Shown piece after piece: positions 22,333 through 32,879 of a stretch of 64,000 nt of DNA; position 1 is the first letter of the stretch; every line of letters begins with the position of its first letter. Both the position numbers and the translations under genes were made by a program. The notes under the pieces were generated by a model that searched no databases, was not told the DNA's origin, and saw only the letters and a list, made by a program, of their open reading frames with translations. The DNA is from Spodoptera frugiperda. Taxonomy: Eukaryota > Arthropoda > Insecta > Lepidoptera > Noctuidae. The stretch lies in assembly GCF_023101765.2 (NCBI RefSeq), contig NC_064225.1, forward strand, positions 4,836,001 to 4,900,000. The letters run 5' to 3'.

Positions 22333-24760
22333 GGCACCGTAACTCCCGAACGGATGCAGTGATTTCAATTTAGTTTTTTTCGTATGAAAGGGGACTTATG
22401 TGCGAGTGTTCTTAGACATGTTTGATGAAAATCGGTTGAGCCGTTTTAAAGTTATGGGCGGTGAAAGTGGGGAGATTAGCCGAAGGTCTGCAAATATACT
22501 GGGATGGGGTCTCAAATTAAACCGCACTGAAAGAAGATATTGAAAGATATTATTTTTTTGTATTAACAAAAATAAAAAATTAAATAAAAAATTAAAAAAT
22601 AAATATAATTAAATTAAAAATTTAATAGCAAAAATATAAAATAAACAAAAAATCTTGCACCAATGTAATCTTTAGCCTACTTATAGAAACAAAAACTAGT
22701 AATTAATAAGTCAAAAAAAAAAGCGAACGAGCTTGACCTTAGATGTAATCTTTACCTTAACAAGAATCGAAATTATAGTAAGTATATGTAATATACTAAG
22801 CCTAACTTAACCCAACCTACCTATAAAAAGTATAAAATAAAAAATTAAATTAAAAATTTAAAAACCCCCGACATAAAAACTTAGTTTCCCTTTAAAAAGT
22901 AAAAAATAATAAAAGAAACTTAATCTTAAAGCACCTAAGAATGTACTAATAATTCTAAAAAACAATACGTCACGTTGGGGGACCGCATTCTTACGGACTG
23001 CACATCGCCGCCCGCGCCGCTATATTTCTATTTTCTGCGTTATAGTTAAGTACTTAAACATCAATTTACTTTAATGTTAACACCTAGCATGTGATACTTA
23101 TGAACAAATCGTAGATAAGTAAGAAATAATTAGGAGCGGTCCCCCAACGCGACGTATTGTTTTTTAGAATTATTAGTACATTCTTAGGTGCTTTAAGATT
23201 AAGTTTCTTTTATTATTTTTTACTTTTTAAAGGGAAACTAAGTTTTTATGTCGGGGGTTTTTAGACTTTTAATTTTCATACCCCGTCATCATCCCTATTA
23301 ACATCTACGCACGTGACACGCGTCACTAATGCGCCATTTGTCACCATGTGTAGTCGCGTACGCAACGCGTCTCTCTCTTAACATGGCTTTAGAGAAATGA
23401 TACCGTGCTTTCACGTCTGGAGCTTTACGAACCTTCACCTTCTCTTTCTACTACGTTTCAAAACAAAGCAACGTCACGCCTTTTATCCCCGAAGGGGTAA
23501 GCAGAGGTGCACATTACGACACGTAATGCCGCTATACAATGTACACCCACTTTCACCATTTGTATAAGTCCCATGTAATAGGGGGTGAGCCTATTGCCAT
23601 ATACTGGACATAGTTCCAGACTCCGTGCTACTACTGAGATATTTTCGAACAACCGAAAACAGCCCAACAATAAATAATAACTTAATTTGTACTTTTGAGA
23701 TATTTCTGTTTATTGGATTTCAGACTTTATATCAAAATCATAAAGTTGAAAATCGAATGCCCTGCTTCTACTTACTACTCATCCTTAAAATAATTAATTA
23801 CAGGTCCATTCATGCCGCGTGCCACTTCACATAGCGTTCCACAACTACGTGTTGAGTCGCCGGTCTCTAAGAGAGGCCATACTCAAGTACGAGCCGGTGA
23901 ACATCGACGTCATACACAAGGACTTGGTCGGGTATGGACATCGGTATGATCCTAAGGTGAGCATAGATTTTTTACAATACTTATGGTACGGCTGATGGTA
24001 ACGTCACGCCTTTTATTCCCGAAGGAGTAGGCAGAGGTACACATTACGACACGTAACCGCACATTGGACATTCGAAACACTAGAGGCGTTACAAGTGCGT
24101 TGCCAGTCTTTTGGAGGTTAGGAATTTAAGGGTTGATGGGGAATCGGAGATTGGAAAGGGGGGTAATTGGACCTCCGGTAACCTCACTTACACGACGCAA
24201 GCGTAGTTTTGCGTCCGTTTTCTGTGAGGCCGTGGTATCACTCCGGTCGAGTCGGCCCTTTCGTGCCAAAGCTAGTAGCCCATGCTAGCCAAGTGCAGCA
24301 TCAAAATGATCTTTAGCTGCATATAATACACTAGCTACTTCCGCGCGGTTTCACCCGCTCTGCTCGGTTCCTATTAATCGTAGCGTGATGTTTTATCCAA
24401 CACAAAAAGAATTATTTAAATCGGACCAGTAGTTCCTGAGATTAGCGCGTTCAAACAAACAAACAAACGGCCACAAACTAGCTGATGCTGATGCTAACCT
24501 ATATTGGTTTTTTACATCATTTAATACATACTCGTATAACTAAATAATCCAAAATAATATAATTTGTAATCTGTAATAAGAAAGATTTGAATAAAAACAC
24601 AAAATTACACCATAATATTTTATTATTATAATAATATCATTTGTATATAAATAACAATACCAATTATTATTATTAATTACAGGAGCTGTTAAAATTCCTG
24701 GACAAGAGGTGCATTACAGTTAAAACAACGGACAATAATGCCAGAAATAATAGAAGGTAG
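17538..24760 (+). CDS. SLX4: Structure-specific endonuclease subunit SLX4 (4 exons)
   Basis: SLX4 (MUS312 in flies) is the nuclear scaffold that activates SLX1 and tethers XPF-type nucleases to resolve Holliday junctions and repair crosslinks. Exons 17538-20298, 21015-21400, 23804-23956 and 24683-24760 join in frame to 1125 residues. The N-terminus is lysine-rich and carries 'DSEQLHLAIALSKSLQ', a helix typical of the family. The large first exon is acidic and low in complexity, with repeated LTQ motifs (about residues 410-680). 'MSTPERNRELDKYGLKPFKR', spanning the exon 1/2 region, is the conserved SAP-like motif. Exons 3-4 encode the C-terminal SLX1-binding domain ('LREAILKYEPVNIDVIHKDL', 'ELLKFLDKRCITVKTT'). 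Exons 3 and 4 each have an extra copy downstream (34203 and 41720). An 11-codon upstream ORF (17501-17536) ends one base before the start codon. Confidence 0.92.
20319..20970 (+). repeat. Tandem duplications in SLX4 intron 1
   Basis: Two tandem duplications sit side by side. A unit of about 55 bases ('TTTAGTCATCTGAGATTGTT' and neighbours) occurs at about 20320-20375 and 20377-20430. A unit of about 155 bases occurs at about 20657-20812 and 20813-20968 ('TTACAAACACATTTGTCTTA', 'CACACAATCTTTTCATATCT'). A partial third copy of the second unit is at about 21763-21795. The variants differ at several bases, so they are not very recent. Confidence 0.75.
21488..21652. mobile_element. Palindromic MITE with CCAAT-box-like core
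   Basis: The outer ends are 'TACCCTTAGTACGAGTTTGC' and its approximate inverse 'TTTTATACTAAGGGTAC'. The inner part pairs 'GCGCGTTCGTCTCTTTGATTGG' style arms with 'CCAATCAGAGCGCCGAACGC'. Related copies lie downstream of each IMPACT copy (31178-31312, 39463-39602, 43408-43545). It has no coding capacity. The superfamily is not determined. Confidence 0.65.
21968..23300. mobile_element. Nested mobile elements in SLX4 intron 2
   Basis: The outer element has the same ends as the copy at 384-640 (GGTAGATGACTAATTTTTAT at left, CATACCCCGTCATCATCCCT at right). It is interrupted by an element at about 22263-23258 with inverted ends ACCCCCGACGCAAAAA and TTTTTATGTCGGGGGT. The inner element carries a (CTGT)n tract at its left. 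Its right part is a long foldback: 22860-22986 and 23136-23262 are near-perfect inverted arms of about 127 bases around a loop of about 150 bases. The uninterrupted copy shows the empty site. Confidence 0.7.
22302..22332. repeat. (CTGT)n microsatellite inside mobile element
   Basis: About seven tandem CTGT units follow the ACCCCCGACG terminus. This layout is characteristic of this insect repeat family. Confidence 0.85.
23468..23612 (-). repeat. Dispersed repeat (CCCGAAGGGGTAAGCAGAGG family)
   Basis: It contains 'ACGCCTTTTATCCCCGAAGG', 'CATTACGACACGTAATGCCG' and 'TATACAATGTACACCCACTT'. Other copies are at about 23998-24060, 32022-32165, 40251-40385, 40475-40580 and (partial) 60250-60290. The copies beside IMPACT 1 and 2 belong to the segmental duplication. 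The class is unknown. Confidence 0.65.
24060..24270 (+). repeat. Lep1-like repeat in SLX4 intron 3
   Basis: It carries 'ACACTAGAGGCGTTACAAGT', 'AATTTAAGGGTTGATGGGGA', 'GACCTCCGGTAACCTCACTT' and 'GTGGTATCACTCCGGTCGAG'. The copy at 34636-34772 breaks off inside this repeat, exactly where the 2.3-kb deletion of the second duplicated unit begins. Confidence 0.75.
24335..24480 (+). repeat. RTE-type LINE/SINE 3' tail
   Basis: The phrases 'CGCGCGGTTTCACCCGCTCT', 'AATCGGACCAGTAGTTCCTG' and 'GATTAGCGCGTTCAAACAAA' are the widely shared 3' tail of RTE LINEs and SINEs that use them in moths. A related tail is at about 52965-53170. No coding part is attached. Confidence 0.6.
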
Positions 24761-24904
24761 CAGAGGCAATCATGTATATTGTTTTTATTTGTAAATATCT
24801 AATATCTGTGTGTATGTATGTAAATGTATAAAGCCTCGTCCCTACAAAGAACATTTTGTTGAGTAACATGTGTTCCCGAAGACGTCGGGCGATGTCGGGC
24901 GACG

Positions 24905-24966
24905 TCGCCGCGACATTGTTGAAACTGTTCCTTGTTACACAGTCAACAATGTCGCGGCGATCTCGT
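24905..24966. repeat. GC-rich inverted repeat downstream of SLX4
   Basis: TCGCCGCGACATTGTTGA and its exact reverse complement TCAACAATGTCGCGGCGA flank a loop of about 20 bases. Further GTCGGGCGA-type words surround them. The second copy of this region (41925-42215) has one mutated arm and is split in the loop by an inserted MITE. Confidence 0.65.
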
Positions 24967-25498
24967 ATGTCGTCGCCCGATGTCTCTGGAGACAAGGGTA
25001 GCCAGTTGGCCGGCATTTCCGACATTGTTCCAGAATGTTGTGTGCTGTCCCGTGTTCAGTAATTTTACTTTGCTGTCCCTCAATGAAAAGTAGTAGTTTT
25101 TTTTTCACAAAAATACTATACTATGGCGGCAAAAGTCAAACAAACGTAAGTGCGTGCTCGCAAGTCGCGCTGCGTGAGTTGTATTATTTTATTTAAGTAA
25201 ACTTATTCAAAACTGCTAAAAATTCCTGTTTTCAAAGAAGTTACATAACATTACATCTGCTATAGACATCTATTGTCATTTTTTGTAAACTTTGTAAGAG
25301 TTTCACCTTAATAATGATAGATGGCGTTAATGTTTTTTTCTTTCAAGGGCTTCGAGTTTTACCTTGGTAGGTTTTTTAGTTTTAATATGTTTATTTTTTT
25401 ATTAATGCTATCGTATAAACTGACGTATTTACAGTTAAATAATAATTTATTTTAAATAATAATGTGGTTTAATTTTTTTGTGTCTGGCAATTAAAGTC

Positions 25499-26994
25499 AA
25501 AGTCAAAATCATTTCTTTCAAATAGACCAGGAACTTTTGAACGTCAAAGCAAATATAATAATATTAATAACGTCTGTCTGTCGGTCAGTCCTCTAGTGAA
25601 GCTATTTGCTCGTTCCAAAGTGTAGATTCCTATGGAGAAGAACGAGCAAGAAACTCCATAGGTTACTCTTTTTAATCAGATTTACAATACAATTCTTGGT
25701 TACATTGTTTCGATTACTTCAACTATGTGAGAACAATGTAAAACTAATATACAGTCAAAGCGATAGAAAAAGAAAATAACCTAGAGGACAATAAAAATTA
25801 ATGCAGTCCGGAGCTGACCAGTCCCAGTTCACGAACATGACACGTACACCAGCACCGCCCAACTTAACCATGTTGCAGGGAATCGAGCGATCCAATGCCC
25901 GTGCCACCACCAATGAGACCTTTGAGTGAGCATGACAACTCCAAGCTGACATAAATGCAATCTACTAGTCTAATTTGATTTTAGTTCATTACAGGGCTCT
26001 CACATTTACAATAATTGTATAAAGTACAGAACACATCGAAATAACATGGTTATATTACTACATTTTTTTCGTTATCCTGTGGAGCCGGACCAGCTTGCCT
26101 CCAAGCATTTTTATCTTCTATATAACCATTTACTTTGTAGTATGCTTGTCTACATAACGTTTTTTTAATACATAGTTTAAATTTTGATTCATTCAGATTC
26201 TGTATTTCCATTGGAACTCTATTATAACATTTAACACTGAATTCCATAAATGACTTACTTATTTTACAATCTAAAAAATGGTTGACTTAATCTATCCTTA
26301 TGCCTAGTTTGATAGTTGTGTCTGTCAGATACTTTCGCAAACAAATGTAGGTTTTTTCTAACATACATAATATTTTCATAAATAAATTGACATGGAACGG
26401 TCATAATATTGATCTCCCTAAACTTTTCTCTGAGAGATTCGCGACGACCTAGGTTGTAAATAGCTCTGACGGCGCGCTTTTGTAGGATAAAGATAGACTC
26501 AACATTAGCAGCCTGTCCCCACAGCAAAAGCCATACGACATGATACTATGGAAGTAACTGAAATACACTAGTCTTGCCGTGCCTATGTCGGTTAGCTGTC
26601 TGATCTTCCAGACAGCGTAAGCTGCAGAGCTCAATTGTCCCGCTAGCGATGTAATGTGAGGACCCCATTGCAATTTGTCATCTACAGTGATTCCTAGGAA
26701 AGTAGTCTCTTTTACAAATTCTAATTTCTGACTATTTAATAATACATCGCATTGGTTATATATCTTATCTATATCTTAACATTCGGCAAAACAAATCTAA
26801 TACCTACATTTTGTTTTTTTGTCATTTAATACTAAGTTATTTGATGTAAACCAATTTTGAACCTTCATTAGAGCATTATTTACGTCGTCATAATTATTTT
26901 TTCGTCTATTTATTTTAAAAACTAATGATGTGTCATCAGCAAATAATACCATGATATTTGGTTCATTCTGAAATAAATGGGGCAAGTCGTTTAT
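25499..26994 (-). mobile_element. 5'-truncated CR1/Jockey-like LINE upstream of IMPACT copy 1
   Basis: Read on the minus strand, this is the 3' part of the LINE seen more completely at 45655-49868: the C-terminal half of the RT domain, the 3' UTR and a tail ending GATTTTGACTTTGA. The YADD-type box reads 'MVLFADDTSLVFKINRR' at about 26900-26955. The frame is broken, among other places by an insertion of about 18 bases near 26758-26776 that copy 2 shares. It lies after the genomic word GGCAATTAAAG, which is uninterrupted upstream of IMPACT copy 3, so copy 3 preserves the empty site. Confidence 0.85.
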
Positions 26995-27400
26995 ACAATG
27001 TGATAGGGGTGAGACTTCTAACCCGTTAAGGCAGAGTACTACATCTAATTGTATCGACAAAAAAAAATATATGGGGGTTGAACCCCCTCGCCCTCAAAAT
27101 TATGGCTATTTTAATATTTTTTTTACTTTTTGTGATATCAAAGGTTGTATGCGCTGTAGAAACAAAAAAAAAAAACGACAAACGGTAGCTAATAACCTTG
27201 GCTAACTAATTCATTACTTTTTTCATATGTTTGATTTTGGTGAGAAAAAATATTTTTACTGAATTATTTTTACTGAAAAAATCGCTATTTTTCAATATTT
27301 TCAATTGGGGGTTCAACCCCCCAAATTATTTTTTTTGTCGATAAAATTAGATGTAGTACTCAGCCTTAACGGGTTAGAAGTCCCACCCCTATAACATTGT
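26995..27400. mobile_element. TIR element of ~406 bp beside IMPACT copy 1
   Basis: Long inverted ends of about 90 bases begin ACAATGTGATAGGGGTGAGA at left and, on the other strand, ACAATGTTATAGGGGTGGGA at right. The inner ends of the arms are TGGGGGTTGAACCCCC and GGGGGTTCAACCCCCC, which also pair with each other. It has no ORF, so it is a MITE. It joins the LINE fragment to the genomic GTTGGCAACACTGG just upstream of IMPACT. The target duplication is unclear. Confidence 0.75.
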
Positions 27401-27620
27401 ATTTTTTTTTTGTTGGCAACACTGGCTTGTTTTCGTTGCCGAGGTTTGGGCCTCCACTGCCTAGCATTCTATCGTCACTTGTCACTTGACAGTGGTCCTG
27501 GCAACAAGTCAGCTCAAGAGCAATTGTGAAATTGTTTTGTACTGATTTAATATTTTTATAGTGAAAACTATACTTTTGGAAGAAATTGTTTATTATTTTA
27601 ATAAAACAAAAATTAATACG

Positions 27621-30600
27621 ATGGAAGCGGAAAACTTCACTAAACAGGTAAGTTTATAAAACAACAATAATACTGATAGGAAATTCCTGTCATTATTTTT
27701 CAAAATGTATTATTTATTTACTTTTTTCTTTTTTTCTTTTTAGGAAGAGGAGGTCGAGGCTTTGGCCTCCATATATGGAGACGATTGGCTCGTGGAGAGC
27801 CATAAAACGAGATCGTATAGCATAAAAATAACGACAAAGAAATTGGAGGCTACATTATATGTGACTATGCCAAAATCTTACCCTTCCCAGTCACCCCCCA
27901 GCTACGAACTTTCCGCGCCCTGGATGGATCGGAACGACAAGGCACAACTGCATCAAGCTTTAGACGAAATCTATTCGTAAGTATTTTGTTGTTTATCCTT
28001 TTAATATTACTGAAAGTAGCCACAATATTATTGTTGTGTTTACTTTTTCTGACAAATTGTGGAATTTTGGTATTTTCTTGTGATTAAAAAAAATACCACA
28101 CCATTTTGTTGTATATTTTTCTTTCTTTCTTTTATTGAAATTAAGAAATTTTATTAGTCTTATTAAATAAGTCTAAACAGATTTATTCATTGTAAAAGAA
28201 TTAGAAACTTATTGGAAGTAATATAGATTTTAACTATACAAGGGAATCCCTAGCTGCATAGTTATGCTTCTTTTATATTCATGCTTGCATACAAACATAC
28301 TTTATTTATATATTTTTATGTAAATAGTTTGTTGGTTTTGCTTCAAATATTATTGAAAGTAGCCTCAAACATTGTTGAGTGAACTTTTTACATTAAGAAA
28401 ATACCACAACATTATGTGGTATTTTCTTAAAAATATATTACACCATTTTGTGCTATTTTTTTTTCTCATAATGTTTGTCTGTTTAGACTTATTCATTGAA
28501 AAATATTAGAAACCTATTGGAATTTATATTGATTTTAATCACACAATGAAAAGCACTGGCTGCTATTTATTTTTTATTGGTGATAATTACTTAAAAACTA
28601 AATTTGTGGTATTTTCTTATAAAAAGTACTTCACCATTTTTTGGTATTTTTTTCATATTGAAATTAAATTAGACTTATGAAATAAGCCTAAACAGACTAA
28701 TTCATTGGAAAAGTAATAGAAACCTTTTGTAAGTTAAATAGATTTTATCCATACAAGGGAAGTACTGACTGCATAGTTATGTATTTTTGTTTATGCTTCC
28801 ATTCATACATAGTTACTTTATTTATTTTTATTAATATTAGCCTTAGACAAAATCTATTTGGAGAACCTCAACATTTTGAGGTATTTTTAATGGTATAAAA
28901 ATACCACACAAATGTTGTGGTATTTTTTCATACACATTCAATAATGAATAAGTCTGTTTCTATTGAAAGTTATATAGATTTTATTTAACCATACAAGGGA
29001 AGAATTGACTGCATAGTTATATTCTTATATACCTTCTTTATTTATACATTTTTAATTATTATTACTTCTCTTTACATTGAAAAAATTCAGTCCTAAAATT
29101 ATTTAACAGCTTATATGAATACTCTTTATTTATTTTGTATAATATTTTTGTTGCAGAGAGAATGTTGGTGAAAGTGTAATTTTCCAATGGGTAGAGAAGA
29201 TACGAGAGGTGATGCTGACTATAAAACCAAGGAAAAGAGAAATGAATAGGAAGAAGAGCCGCTCTAAATCCAAGTCTCCCACGGAATCTATGACATCATT
29301 GGTAAGTTTTATCACCAGTTTTTTTAGCAAGCATGGTGATTAATGCTATAACCATGCTCATTATGAGAAACAAGACTAGGCTAGAAATCTTTACTTTGAA
29401 ATTGCTTGTGGTGTTTTTTTAGTAGTTAACTTAATGGGATAAGCTAAACTAAGTGTTATTCATATCTGAAAATAACGAAACTATTCTATATAGATTTTGT
29501 GACAGTTAACATGCCTAAAATATTGAACTGCATTCGTGATTTTTTTTCATTGGATTTTATGACTTAATTTCATAGGGGTAGAGTTGAAAATCGAATATAG
29601 GGGAAAGGAGTAGGTTGACCTAGGGCCACTATACTAATAATTATTCTTAATATGTATTAACCTAATTGTGTTTGTGTATATTGCAGCTAGAAAGTGCGTG
29701 TCCGGAAATAATCCATGCTGAAGTAATTATTGACAGAAAGAGTATATTCCAAGGTCATGCAGCTGAAGTTCATTCCATTGATGATGTAAAGTAAGTAAAT
29801 ATATACCTACCTACTGCTATTCTATAGATCTATCTATTACTGGCTTCTATATACCTATGTATGCTTTAAAAACGTTTACGTACTAATATTCTAGTGTACC
29901 TTACCTTACCGTAGTATAACTTTGCTTTACGAAACCGATCGGTTCGTTCCGAGAAACCGAAAAAAGGCCAGCAATACTTTGCTCGACCCGGGAATCGAAC
30001 CCTAGACCAACGATGCAGTTTTTTGATATCACTGTTTTAATATCCCATGTTCAATGCTGTGATATGTCCTAATGAATAATCTTACCTCTTTCAGTACGGT
30101 CCTCACAAAACTGAAGACGAACAAAAAAATTAATAACGCGAAACACAACATGTTCGCTTACCGCATCCAGAAGAAGACTGGCAAGGGTACCACCATCCTG
30201 CAGGACTGTGACGACGACGGCGAGGCGCACGCCGGCGGCAGGATGCTGCATCTACTGCAGATTTTGGACCAGAAGAATACACTAGTTGTTGTGACTCGCT
30301 GGTAAGTCTACCTTGGATATATATTTTTATAACTATCGTGAGACATAGGTACTAAATTAACTAAAGTTACGTGAGTAAACTCTGATATTTAGTTAACTTT
30401 AGATAAATCTGCTTTTCCTCATCAAGGACCATAACTTAGACTTATAAAGTCTTTTTATGTTACGGACCACTATTACTATTACTTTTTTCATGAAGTTATG
30501 TTATGTTGTAAGTAAAAGGAACTCAGGCCTTTTGCCTAACGTGTGAGACGAACTTTCGAAGAAAAATCGATAATCTCAGTGTACTTTGTCAGACTTGAAG

Positions 30601-30908
30601 ATTGAACCTGAGACCACTTGCTCGGTAGTCTTGTTTGTGATTACCTGATCAAAGAAGCTGTTAACTTAATAAAAGACTTCAAAACAGTATTTCAATGTTA
30701 AAGCTACATTACTTGTATGTGCATTTTAAAGGAGTCGACCTTACCTCTTCTTTTGCAAAACAAATTATTCTACTGTACTTTCATTTATTAACAATTTCTT
30801 TATTTTTATTCTAGGTACGGTGGCATACAGCTTGGCCCCGACAGATTCCGTCACATCAACAATGCCACGAGACAGGCTATCCAACAAGCTGGACTTTTGA
30901 ATAAATGA
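27621..30908 (+). CDS. IMPACT: IMPACT homolog, copy 1 (6 exons, intact)
   Basis: IMPACT binds GCN1 and restrains the eIF2-alpha kinase GCN2, keeping translation going under amino-acid stress. Exons 27621-27647, 27744-27976, 29157-29301, 29687-29790, 30095-30301 and 30815-30908 join in frame to 269 residues. An N-terminal RWD domain (about residues 10-105) has 'EEVEALASIYGDDWLV' and the proline-rich 'YPSQSPPSYELS'. A basic Ser/Lys linker follows. The UPF0029 domain (from about 145) has 'KHNMFAYRI', 'DDDGEAHAGGRMLHLL' and 'WYGGIQLGPDRFRHINNA'. Intron 2 is swollen by hairpin repeats; intron 4 holds a relic SINE. The upstream flank is interrupted by a LINE fragment and a MITE. Compared with copy 2, its 3' UTR lacks 20 bases just after the stop. 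Confidence 0.95.
28060..29050 (+). repeat. Expanded hairpin-bearing repeat array in IMPACT1 intron 2
   Basis: About four diverged repeats each combine three parts: a small palindrome with TACCACA and TGTGGTA ends (for example AAAATACCACAACATTATGT followed by GGTATTTTC), a stretch with AATAAGTCTAAACAGA, and 'TATAGATTTTAACTATACAAGGGAA' style sequence with 'GACTGCATAGTTATG'. Intron 2 is therefore 1180 bases, against 419 in copy 3, which has essentially one unit. Copy 2 has the same array at about 36335-37325. Confidence 0.75.
29930..30012 (-). mobile_element. Relic tRNA-derived SINE in IMPACT1 intron 4
   Basis: 'CTTTGCTCGACCCGGGAATC' and 'GAACCCTAGACCAACGATGC' are the reverse complement of the SINE B-box region seen at 45130-45160. 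Sequence between the B box and the head has been lost. The same relic is in copy 2 (about 38204-38286). Copy 3 has the longer SINE in the equivalent intron. Confidence 0.7.
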
Positions 30909-32021
30909 CAGACTGTATGTTATAAAATTGTGATGTACAGGTTGTGTTAGAATGAACGAAAGTTTATTCTAGTACATCTTGTCGGTACTTAAAATTATTG
31001 AATTTTCTACTGTAATGTAACACGATAGAGTCCAATCTGATAGCATTTGGTTGTAATTTTTTTTTAAAGATGACTTGTGTTGTATTTTTCTACATTAGGT
31101 AGTAACAGATTTTAGTCCTTTAGCTATCAAAATCCTACTTCAAAGAATAATTTTGTCATAATGAAACTGTTTCTCTGTACCCATAGAACGAGTTTGCTTT
31201 ACGAAAACGAAACGACAGCGCGTTCGGCGCTCTGATTGGCCGGCTCGAAAGAACCAACCAATCAGAGTGTCGAACGCACTCGTTAAACGTAAAACAGACT
31301 CGTACTAAGTTTTTTATTAAATCCAACTAAACAGTAATAAACCTAGTAGTGCCTTTGCATATTAATCAGATGTCAAGAAATATTTTAATTATAACAGCTT
31401 ATACACCCTTTTCGCAGATAGATCTTAACTATACGATACCACAAGTCTATACATATATATAATTGTATTGTTTTAAATACACCTATAGAGGAATGATATA
31501 CAACTTTATACCTTATGACAGTAATATTATAGTCGATTTTCAAAAACAGTTGTCACCATGTAGGTGTTCATTTCTGTTATAAGACTTATTAGTAGTAGCT
31601 ATGTATTTTTTAGTGGAACATAGTAATGTTTGTGATTTTATTAGATCTTGTATGTGTATATTAATGTTTAATTGTAAATATTGTTCCTGTAAGAGTGTAA
31701 ATTGTTCATAGATTTTCTTATTACTTACCAAATAGAATTGATATTATGTGTAAATGAAATTATTAAGCTATCATTTTGAGAAATTAACATTTTAAGTTGA
31801 TACTAAATCTAATGTAATTAAATATATTTTGATGCTGTGAAATTGTAAATGAAAATAAAAGTCTTTAATTTGTAAAATAAATGTATTATGGTGTATTATG
31901 GTTTGGTATGGTATTTTATTATTATGGTGTATATTTAATTGATTTATTATGGTGTATCCGACTCATGTGATAACTTTTGCTGAGCAATATTCTCTTACTA
32001 CTACGTTTCAATACAAAGCAA
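30909..32021. other. IMPACT copy 1 3' UTR and downstream flank
   Basis: This contains AATAAA signals (for example near 31855 and 31878), the MITE at 31178-31312 and simple TATGGTGTATTATGG sequence. The near-identity to the second unit ends at about 31918 (40211 in the second unit). A 63-codon minus-strand ORF here (31540-31731) has no recognisable similarity. Confidence 0.5.
31178..31312. mobile_element. Palindromic MITE downstream of IMPACT copy 1
   Basis: The outer ends are 'AGAACGAGTTTGCTTTACG' and 'CGTAAAACAGACTCGTACT'. The core pairs 'GGCGCTCTGATTGGCCGG' with 'CCAACCAATCAGAGTGTC'. It is the same family as 21488-21652. Confidence 0.65.
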
Positions 32022-32165
32022 CGACACGCCTTTTATCCCCGAAAGGGTAGGCAGAGGTGCTCATTACGACACGTAATGCCGCTATACAATGTACACCCAC
32101 TTTTCACCATCTGTATTATAAGTCCCATGTAATAGGGGGTGAGCCTATTGCCATATACTGGACAT
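32022..32165 (-). repeat. Dispersed repeat (second copy of the 23468 family)
   Basis: It carries the same phrases as 23468-23612 and ends at the same 'ATATACTGGACATA' boundary, immediately followed by the foldback at 32165. Confidence 0.65.
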
Positions 32166-32356
32166 AAATGATAAATGATATTTATTTCTGTAAATAGGTT
32201 ATAAAATTTCAAATTCATTTTTTCAATTTCAAATAGCTAGATGAGGCCTTCTAGGAAATGCCGGCCTCATCTAGCTATTTGAAATATTGACGTGTAAAAG
32301 TGTTATTTTATAAACTATTAACAGAAATAAATATCATTTATCATTTATCATTTATG
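32165..32356. repeat. Foldback element, arms ~85 bases
   Basis: Left arm parts AAATGATATTTATTTCTGT and TTTCAAATAGCTAGATGAGG pair with right arm parts CCTCATCTAGCTATTTGAAA and ACAGAAATAAATATCATTT, around a loop of about 12 bases. The inner 20 bases pair perfectly; the outer parts contain gaps. In the second unit only fragments remain (about 40396-40430). Confidence 0.7.
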
Positions 32357-32870
32357 ACTACTCTGAGAAGAAATGCCGAAACAAACTCAGAGGTCATAGT
32401 CTCTTTTAAAGTCCAGACAATGAAATAGAGGATAATGTGAGAGAACCGTGCAAGTTGATTCTGTAGTGGTCTTTAGAGGAAAGAACCACAACAGTATGAG
32501 CGGACCTGTTCAGATGGCAGTACGCATGTGTCAGTTTACAATCAGCTCAGCTGACGGCTGTTGCTGAATGATCCGACGAACAATATCAACCAAAAGAACA
32601 TTTGGGTAGGTCTCGTAAATGCTCACACTGTCAGACAGAATATAATTAACTAAAAGTGAAAAAAAAAATGTGCAAACTCTCGCACGGTCCTCAAACTAAC
32701 AATTTTTAAAAATAATATGTCAATCGTATGTATATGAATGATATTAATGTATATCATGTCAAATTGTATAAAAATGTAACTTGTGTTACAAACATGTCAA
32801 CATGACCTGTGTGGACATTATAGCGGCTCACTCCCAAGCCTGACTATCATCTGAGTAGTCTTTAATTTTA
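32357..32870. other. Unassigned spacer
   Basis: No convincing ORF or known repeat was seen. It is absent from the corresponding part of the second duplicated unit, so it is either an insertion in unit 1 or a deletion from unit 2. Confidence 0.4.
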
Positions 32871-32879
32871 TAAAAAGCT

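Noticed and set aside
24720..25062. Overlapping ORFs of about 68-101 codons downstream of SLX4
   Set aside because: They run in both strands across a GC-rich inverted repeat, a typical source of spurious frames, and have no recognisable domain.
30069..30251. Minus-strand ORFs opposite IMPACT exon 5 (also 38343-38525 and 44852-45034)
   Set aside because: They are antisense shadows of the conserved UPF0029 exon.
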